This document shows positions 59,515 through 64,000 of a stretch of DNA of 64,000 nucleotides, in pieces. The translations under genes were made by a program, and so were the position numbers. The stretch spans positions 1 through 64,000 of the forward strand of contig NZ_FQTW01000007.1 in the NCBI RefSeq assembly GCF_900129035.1, written 5' to 3'. The DNA is from Psychroflexus salarius. GTDB lineage: Bacteria; Bacteroidota; Bacteroidia; Flavobacteriales; Flavobacteriaceae. Positions within the stretch are counted from its first letter, which is position 1, and each line of letters starts with the position of its first letter. The notes beneath the pieces were generated by a model. That model ran no database searches, was not told where the DNA came from, and saw only the letters and a program-made list of their open reading frames with translations.

Positions 59515-60213
59515 TTATTGCTCAGTAAATCTTTTTGTATCAATTTGAATACTCGGACTCATAGTTGCAGTAATGTGAATACTTTGCATATACACACCTT
59601 TAACCACCTGAGGCTTAAGTTTTACTAGTGTAGTTAATAGTTCTCTTGCGTTACCAGCAAGTTTGTCTGCTGTAAATGAAGCTTTTCCTATTGCTGCATG
59701 AACAATACCGGACTTATCAACTTTAAAATCGATTTTACCAGCCTTAACATCTGAAACAGCTTTAGCAACATCCATTGTAACTGTACCAGTTTTTGGGTTT
59801 GGCATAAGTCCACGTGGACCTAAAACACGACCTAAAGGGCCTAATTTACCCATAACACTTGGCATAGTAACAATAACATCTACATCCGTCCAGCCATTTT
59901 TAATTTTATCTAGATACTCATCTAGACCCACAAAATCGGCACCGGCGTCTTTTGCTTCTTGTTCTTTATCTGGTGTAACTAAGGCTAAAACCTTAGTTTC
60001 TTTACCTGTACCGTGAGGCAAGGTAACAACACCTCTAACCATTTGGTTAGCCTTTCTTGGATCGACATTAAGCTTTACCGCTAACTCAACTGACTCATCA
60101 AAATTAGCAGACACAACATCTTTCAATAATTCAGATGCTTGCGCAACTGTATAAGTAGATGATTGATCTATTTTGCTTAATGCTTCTTTTCTCTTTTTTG
60201 TAACTTTTGCCAT
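59515..60213 (-). CDS. rplA: 50S ribosomal protein L1
   Basis: L1 forms the mobile stalk at the E site and in many bacteria represses its own operon. From the ATG at 60213 ([20 protein letters not shown]) it has 232 residues. A TTG 6 bp upstream also opens the frame but adds only two residues. Motifs: [65 protein letters not shown]. It lies 12 bp after rplK. Confidence 0.98.
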   Translation of the reverse strand: MAKVTKKRKEALSKIDQSSTYTVAQASELLKDVVSANFDESVELAVKLNVDPRKANQMVRGVVTLPHGTGKETKVLALVTPDKEQEAKDAGADFVGLDEYLDKIKNGWTDVDVIVTMPSVMGKLGPLGRVLGPRGLMPNPKTGTVTMDVAKAVSDVKAGKIDFKVDKSGIVHAAIGKASFTADKLAGNARELLTTLVKLKPQVVKGVYMQSIHITATMSPSIQIDTKRFTEQ

Positions 60214-60225
60214 CTTCAATTAGTT

Positions 60226-60663
60226 TTAGAAAGGTGCATCACCTTTAACCGTTATACCCATAGATCGCGCAGTACCAGCAACCATTTTCATAGCTGACTC
60301 TACAGTAAAAGCATTGAGGTCTTGCATTTTATCTTCAGCGATAACTTTAATTTGATCCCAAGTTACTGCAGAAATTTTAAGCCTATTCGGCTCTCCTGAT
60401 CCTTTTTTTTGCTTAGCTGCTTCAAGTAATTGAACAGCTGCCGGAGGAGTTTTGATAACAAAATCAAAAGACTTATCCTTATAAACTGTTATTACAACTG
60501 GTAATACTTTACCAGCTTTATCTTGTGTTCTACCATTGAATTGCTTACAGAATTCCATGATATTAACACCGGCAGCACCTAAAGCAGGACCAACAGGTGG
60601 CGATGGATTAGCAGCACCTCCTCGAACTTGGAGCTTAACTACTTTACTTACTTCTTTTGCCAT
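60226..60663 (-). CDS. rplK: 50S ribosomal protein L11
   Basis: L11 shapes the GTPase-associated centre. The 145 residues have [58 protein letters not shown] and the C-terminal [13 protein letters not shown]. It follows nusG after 71 bp; that gap shows no strong hairpin or promoter box. Confidence 0.98.
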   Translation of the reverse strand: MAKEVSKVVKLQVRGGAANPSPPVGPALGAAGVNIMEFCKQFNGRTQDKAGKVLPVVITVYKDKSFDFVIKTPPAAVQLLEAAKQKKGSGEPNRLKISAVTWDQIKVIAEDKMQDLNAFTVESAMKMVAGTARSMGITVKGDAPF

Positions 60664-60734
60664 TTTTTGTTAATTTAAAAATTATTACAGACAGAGGGAA
60701 GCAATATTGCCTGTAAATTTATATTGTGTAACAC

Positions 60735-61286
60735 TTATATTTTTTCGACTTGCATGTAGCTAAGCTCTACAGGTGTTTTACGACCAAAAATCTTAACCAT
60801 AACTTGCAGTTTTCTCTTCTCTTCATTTACTTTTTCAATAGTCCCTGTGAAACTATTAAAAGGACCATCAATAACTTTAATCGTCTCTCCTTGTGAATAA
60901 GGAATTGCAACAGTTTCTTTTTGAACAGACAACTCATCAACCTTACCTAGCAGACGATTAACTTCAGATTTACGCAAAGGTACAGGATCGCCTCCTTTAG
61001 TCTCACCTAAAAAACCGATAACGCCATTGACGTTTTTAATAACATGAGGAACCTCACCTTCCAAATTAGCCTGAACCATGATATAACCAGGAAAGTAAAC
61101 CTTTTCCTTATTAATTTTTTTACCATTCCTAATCTGAACAACTTTTTCAGTAGGAACTAAAATATCATCAACATAATCACTAAGACCTTGTTGAGATATT
61201 TCCTTTTCAATATAATCTTTGACTTTGTTTTCAGACCCACTAATTGATCTTACAACATACCATTTTTTTAAGCTAGTTTCAGCCAT
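60735..61286 (-). CDS. nusG: Transcription termination/antitermination factor NusG
   Basis: NusG binds RNA polymerase and links it to Rho or the ribosome. The 183 residues have the NGN domain (KKWYVVRSISGSENKVKDYI, YFPGYIMVQANLEGEVPHVI) and the C-terminal KOW domain (GETIKVIDGPFNSFTGTIEK). It lies 3 bp after secE. Confidence 0.97.
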   Translation of the reverse strand: MAETSLKKWYVVRSISGSENKVKDYIEKEISQQGLSDYVDDILVPTEKVVQIRNGKKINKEKVYFPGYIMVQANLEGEVPHVIKNVNGVIGFLGETKGGDPVPLRKSEVNRLLGKVDELSVQKETVAIPYSQGETIKVIDGPFNSFTGTIEKVNEEKRKLQVMVKIFGRKTPVELSYMQVEKI

Positions 61287-61289
61287 TGA

Positions 61290-61487
61290 TTAAAATTTTA
61301 CCCAATTGAAATACTGTGCTATTACTGCACTAAAAAGCTCATCTACACCCCAAATTGCGAGAGAGAACAAAACAGAAAAAACAGCGACCACAACCATCAA
61401 ACGCTGAGCTTCAGCGTTAGTAGGCCAAGTAACATGATTTTTAAGCTCATCATATGAACTTGATACGTAAGATTTAATATTTGCCAT
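61290..61487 (-). CDS. secE: Preprotein translocase subunit SecE
   Basis: SecE is the essential small clamp of SecYEG. From the ATG at 61487 (MANIKSYVSSSYDELKNHVT) it has 65 residues, with the conserved WPTNAEA amphipathic segment and one membrane helix (about 30-50: VVVAVFSVLFSLAIWGVDEL). The frame stays open upstream, but that part runs into tRNA-Trp and is not coding. The tRNA lies 15 bp upstream, so both are probably one transcript. Confidence 0.96.
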   Translation of the reverse strand: MANIKSYVSSSYDELKNHVTWPTNAEAQRLMVVVAVFSVLFSLAIWGVDELFSAVIAQYFNWVKF

Positions 61488-61502
61488 CTCTATTAAGATT
61501 TG

Positions 61503-61575
61503 CACGGGTTGAGAGGCTCGAACTCCCGACACCTGGTTTTGGAGACCAGTGCTCTACCAACTGAGCTAAACCCGT
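61503..61575 (-). tRNA. tRNA-Trp (CCA anticodon)
   Basis: A full cloverleaf on the minus strand: acceptor ACGGGTT/AACCCGT, D-arm AGCTCAGTTGGTAGAGC, anticodon loop CTCCAAA, T-arm GGGAGTTCGAGCCTCTC. Discriminator is G; the 3' CCA is not encoded. It lies directly before secE. Confidence 0.97.
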
Positions 61576-61589
61576 AAATTATTGGTTTG

Positions 61590-61618
61590 CAAAGAAACTA
61601 ATTTTTTTCCGAATACAA
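61590..61618 (-). promoter_or_regulatory. Probable promoter of tRNA-Trp-secE-nusG-rpl-rpo operon
   Basis: On the minus strand TTG (61618-61616) is followed after 18 bp by TTTCTTTG (61597-61590), one mismatch from TAnnTTTG. It lies 14 bp before tRNA-Trp and downstream of the tuf terminator. Confidence 0.45.
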
Positions 61619-61631
61619 AACAATATTAAAC

Positions 61632-61665
61632 AAAAAAATTAAGGTGCCACGAAGACACCTTAATT
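61632..61665 (-). terminator. tuf terminator
   Basis: AATTAAGGTG (61637-61646) pairs perfectly with CACCTTAATT (61656-61665) around a 9-nt loop. On the minus strand a T-run follows. It lies 22 bp after the tuf stop. Confidence 0.92.
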
Positions 61666-61687
61666 ATGTATAAAATATATTTTAAAA

Positions 61688-62875
61688 CTAGTCTAAAATT
61701 TGAGTAACTTGACCAGCACCAACAGTTCTACCACCTTCTCTGATCGCAAAACGGAGACCATCATTTAGAGCGATAGGTTGCAATAATTCAACTGTAATTG
61801 TTAAGTTATCACCAGGCATAACCATCTCAACACCATCAGGTAAAGAAATTGTTCCCGTTACATCTGTTGTACGCACATAAAATTGTGGTCTATAGTTGTT
61901 ATGGAATGGCGTGTGACGTCCACCTTCTTCTTTTTTAAGGATATAAACCTCAGCTTTAAATTTGGCGTGCGGCGTTACTGAACCAGGAGTTGTGATAACC
62001 ATACCTCTTGAAATTTGAGTCTTCTCAATACCTCTCAACAAGATTCCAACGTTATCTCCAGCCTCTCCTCTATCTAGTATCTTACGGAACATTTCAACTC
62101 CAGTAATTGTAGATTTAAGTTTGTCAGCACCCATACCAATAATTTCAACAGCATCACCAGTATTAGCAACACCTGTCTCAATACGACCAGTAGCTACAGT
62201 ACCACGACCAGTAATTGAGAACACGTCTTCAATTGGCATTAAAAATGCTTTATCAACATCTCTTTCCGGCTGCTCAATCCAAGAATCAACAGCATCCATC
62301 AATTCCATCACTTTATCAGCCCATTTATCATCACCGTCTAAAGCACCTAAAGCAGAACCTGAAATTACTGGCGCATTATCACCATCATACTCATAAAAAG
62401 AAAGTAAATCTCTAACTTCCATTTCTACAAGCTCTAACAATTCTTCATCATCAACCAAGTCAACTTTATTCAAGAAAACTACAATTTTAGGGATACCAAC
62501 TTGACGACCCAATAGAATATGCTCGCGAGTTTGAGGCATCGGACCATCAGTTGCAGCAACAACTAAAATAGCACCATCCATCTGCGCTGCACCAGTTACC
62601 ATGTTTTTAACATAATCGGCGTGACCCGGACAGTCAACGTGAGCGTAGTGACGTTCTTTAGTTGCATACTCAACATGAGAAGAGTTAATTGTAATACCTC
62701 TTTCTTTTTCTTCAGGAGCATTATCAATTTGATCAAAAGCACTAGCTTCTGAATAACCTTTGTCAGCAAGTACTTTTGTAATAGCTGCAGTTAATGTTGT
62801 TTTTCCGTGATCGACGTGACCAAGCGTACCTATATTTAAGTGCGGTTTGGAACGATCAAAATTTTCCTTTGCCAT
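61688..62875 (-). CDS. tuf: Elongation factor Tu
   Basis: EF-Tu brings aminoacyl-tRNA to the ribosome as a GTP complex. The 395 residues have the P-loop GHVDHGKT (19-26), switch [13 protein letters not shown], the switch II start [19 protein letters not shown], and domains 2 and 3 with [12 protein letters not shown] and [20 protein letters not shown]. It lies between two tRNA blocks and has its own promoter and terminator. Confidence 0.99.
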   Translation of the reverse strand: MAKENFDRSKPHLNIGTLGHVDHGKTTLTAAITKVLADKGYSEASAFDQIDNAPEEKERGITINSSHVEYATKERHYAHVDCPGHADYVKNMVTGAAQMDGAILVVAATDGPMPQTREHILLGRQVGIPKIVVFLNKVDLVDDEELLELVEMEVRDLLSFYEYDGDNAPVISGSALGALDGDDKWADKVMELMDAVDSWIEQPERDVDKAFLMPIEDVFSITGRGTVATGRIETGVANTGDAVEIIGMGADKLKSTITGVEMFRKILDRGEAGDNVGILLRGIEKTQISRGMVITTPGSVTPHAKFKAEVYILKKEEGGRHTPFHNNYRPQFYVRTTDVTGTISLPDGVEMVMPGDNLTITVELLQPIALNDGLRFAIREGGRTVGAGQVTQILD

Positions 62876-62915
62876 AGTAGTAATTATTTAATAATCTTAG
62901 TTTATATATAGTGTT

Positions 62916-62944
62916 CAAATTTATTAACCACAAAAAGTCTTCAA
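62916..62944 (-). promoter_or_regulatory. tuf promoter
   Basis: On the minus strand TTG (62944-62942) is followed after 18 bp by TAAATTTG (62923-62916), 40 bp before the tuf ATG. The -33 element sits inside the hairpin that ends the upstream tRNA transcript. Confidence 0.65.
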
Positions 62945-62963
62945 AACTTATGTTTTGAGACTT
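62931..62963 (-). terminator. Terminator of the four-tRNA cluster
   Basis: AAGTCT plus CAAAAC pair on the minus strand with GTTTTG and AGACTT (62963-62935; one bulged A, 4-nt loop), followed by TTTTT. It lies 6 bp after tRNA-Thr(GGT). Confidence 0.75.
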
Positions 62964-62968
62964 AAAAG

Positions 62969-63040
62969 AGCCAACGACGGGATTTGAACCCGTGGCCTCT
63001 TCCTTACCAAGGAAACGCTCTACCCCTGAGCTACGTCGGC
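62969..63040 (-). tRNA. tRNA-Thr (GGT anticodon)
   Basis: A cloverleaf on the minus strand: acceptor GCCGACG/CGTTGGC (one G-U pair), D-arm AGCTCAGGGGTAGAGC, anticodon loop TTGGTAA, T-arm ACGGGTTCAAATCCCGT. Discriminator T; CCA is not encoded. Confidence 0.96.
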
Positions 63041-63051
63041 TAATTATTTAG

Positions 63052-63125
63052 AGCGGGAGACCAGGTTCGAACTGGCGACATTCAGCTTGGAAGGCTGACG
63101 CTCTACCAACTGAGCTACTCCCGCT
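63052..63125 (-). tRNA. tRNA-Gly (TCC anticodon)
   Basis: A cloverleaf on the minus strand: acceptor GCGGGAG/CTCCCGC, D-arm AGCTCAGTTGGTAGAGC, anticodon loop CTTCCAA, T-arm CCAGTTCGAACCTGG. CCA is not encoded. Confidence 0.97.
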
Positions 63126-63155
63126 TAAATAAATTAGTCATACCGACTTAGTTGT

Positions 63156-63236
63156 GGGGAGAGTAGGATTCGAACCTACGAAGCCTAGGGCAACAGATTT
63201 ACAGTCTGTCCTCGTTGACCGCTTGAGTATCTCCCC
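63156..63236 (-). tRNA. tRNA-Tyr (GTA anticodon)
   Basis: A class II tRNA with a long variable arm (CCTAGGCTTCG region). Acceptor GGGGAGA/TCTCCCC, anticodon loop CTGTAAA, T-arm GTAGGTTCGAATCCTAC, discriminator A. CCA is not encoded. Confidence 0.96.
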
Positions 63237-63250
63237 AATTTTAAATTGAG

Positions 63251-63324
63251 AGCCGATGGAGGGACTCGAACCCACGACCTGCTGATTACAAATCAGCTGC
63301 TCTAGCCAGCTGAGCTACATCGGC
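63251..63324 (-). tRNA. tRNA-Thr (TGT anticodon)
   Basis: A cloverleaf on the minus strand: acceptor GCCGATG/CATCGGC, anticodon stem GCTGA/TCAGC with loop TTTGTAA, T-arm GTGGGTTCGAGTCCCTC. It is the first tRNA of the cluster. CCA is not encoded. Confidence 0.97.
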
Positions 63325-63362
63325 AATTTCAATATATCAAACAACATTTGTTTAACGGGTGG

Positions 63363-63389
63363 CAAATATATAATCTTTATTAATATCAA
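63363..63389 (-). promoter_or_regulatory. Promoter of the tRNA-Thr-Tyr-Gly-Thr cluster
   Basis: On the minus strand TTG (63389-63387) is followed after 16 bp by TATATTTG (63370-63363). The inverted repeat AAACAA/TTGTTT (about 63338-63352) lies between it and the first tRNA. Confidence 0.65.
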
Positions 63390-63421
63390 AAAAATATTTT
63401 TCTGAGTTTTTTTAAATAATT

Positions 63422-64000
63422 TTATTTATCCTTTTTTGACCTTGGATGCTTGGTATTAATTATTGTTTTTAAACGCGACATATTTGTCTTTGTATAATGC
63501 TGTGTTGAGGCCAAACTACTATGCCCCATCAACTCTTTAATTGCTATTAAATCGGCACCGTTTTCTAATAAATGGGTAGCAAATGAGTGACGGATAATGT
63601 GCGGACTGCATTTTTGTTTTGCAGATACACGTTTAAAATAGGATTGAACGATACGGTAAATAAGATTAGGATAAGCGGCTTGATAGGTATTAGTCAATAT
63701 TAATTTATTACTTTTTACTGATTCATCTTTTAAAACCTGCATATAATCATTAATCAAATTAGTAAGACTTGGCTTAATTGGTATATAGCGCTCTTTATTA
63801 CGTTTTCCTAATATTTTTAATTGACCTGAATTGAAGTCTATTGATGATCTGTCTAAATTTAAAAGTTCTTGACGCCGTATTCCCGTTTGGTATAAAATGT
63901 CAACAACTAATTGGTCGCGTATTCCTGAAAAAGTTGAAGTATCAAAAACTTTCATTACTACAGAAACTTCAGCTTTACTAAAAGCGAGCTGTTGCTTTTT
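63422..64000 (-). CDS. Tyrosine recombinase, XerC/XerD type (5' end outside window)
   Basis: The frame is open to the right edge, giving 193 residues of the catalytic domain; an internal ATG lies at 63955 but the coding continues upstream (KKQQLAFSKAEVSVV precedes it). The full catalytic set is present: Arg in YQTGIRRQELLNL, Lys in ILGKRNKERYIPI, HxxR in SPHIIRHSFATHLL, His in LMGHSSLASTQ and the nucleophile Tyr in TQHYTKTNM. Xer enzymes resolve chromosome dimers at dif; related enzymes act in mobile elements. Its place next to the tuf tRNA cluster is usual for a housekeeping flavobacterial XerC-like gene, from memory. No mobile-element genes or att repeats are visible. Confidence 0.88.
   Translation of the reverse strand, partial: KKQQLAFSKAEVSVVMKVFDTSTFSGIRDQLVVDILYQTGIRRQELLNLDRSSIDFNSGQLKILGKRNKERYIPIKPSLTNLINDYMQVLKDESVKSNKLILTNTYQAAYPNLIYRIVQSYFKRVSAKQKCSPHIIRHSFATHLLENGADLIAIKELMGHSSLASTQHYTKTNMSRLKTIINTKHPRSKKDK

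Noticed and set aside
61488-61532. N-terminal extension of SecE
   Set aside because: The extension reads into tRNA-Trp; the family start MANIKSYV is at 61487.
63251-64000. Tyrosine recombinase next to tRNA genes as the border of an integrated element
   Set aside because: No att-like repeat of a tRNA 3' end, no phage or conjugation genes, and base composition like the rest. The gene looks like a housekeeping Xer-type recombinase.

Overview
This is a contiguous chromosomal segment of a low-GC member of the Bacteroidota, almost certainly the family Flavobacteriaceae. The evidence is the fused SecDF, split transketolase, DUF4295 next to L33/L28, BshC (bacillithiol), a T9SS-style surface protein with flavobacterial repeats, the near absence of Shine-Dalgarno sequences, several TTG starts, and a recurrent TAnnTTTG -7 promoter box, often with TTG 16-24 bp upstream. 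No insertion sequence, prophage, CRISPR array or rRNA operon was seen. Gene content is mostly core and vertically inherited in appearance.

Layout. 1-3368 (-) is the N-terminal 1122 residues of a giant exported adhesin-like protein that runs off the left edge. 3553-6809 (+) is folE-cysS-yidD-lgt, followed by a non-coding stretch and a two-way terminator. 7140-14220 (-) holds secDF, mdh, a predicted outer-membrane protein and gyrB. 14385-14915 (+) is a DUF2911 protein. 14985-21419 (-) holds a PLP decarboxylase, bshC, rimO, a small membrane protein, ftsY, and DUF4295-rpmG-rpmB. 21703-24744 (-) is a four-gene unit (exonuclease, FAH-family, cinA, DUF1801) facing a solitary BLUF photoreceptor at 24853-25281 (+). 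25341-27155 (-) is split transketolase. 27316-33537 (+) holds tgt, an LptF/G permease, accA, dnaB and an exported protein of unknown function. 33534-37133 (-) is kdsD-tatC-AhpD-like-membrane protein-lptB, an envelope/LPS unit, facing recQ (37224-39404, +). 39485-42523 (-) holds two adjacent guanidino-group-modifying enzymes, an M23 peptidase and ohr. 42606-43697 (+) is meaB. 43684-45855 (-) is a PAP2 phosphatase, a small acidic protein and a MATE pump. 45960-46544 (+) is a putative GNAT protein. 46541-49787 (-) holds a sigma-54 activator-like regulator and dnaJ-grpE.

The right end, 49919-63324 (-), is the translation/transcription core: tRNA-Thr(TGT)-Tyr-Gly-Thr(GGT), tuf, tRNA-Trp, secE, nusG, rplK, rplA, rplJ, rplL, rpoB, rpoC and a DUF3467 gene, ending in a strong terminator. 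A tyrosine recombinase of the XerC/D type enters from the right edge (63422-64000).

No clearly new multi-gene system was found. Points worth a second look are an RpoB Asn at the E. coli His526 rifampicin position, loss of the structural zinc cysteines in Tgt and RecQ, a sigma-54 activator with a GAFTSA loop and no DNA-binding domain, a terminator overlapping the tuf promoter, a large hairpin between rplL and rpoB, the solitary BLUF sensor, and the absence of an hpf/raiA gene where I would expect one.
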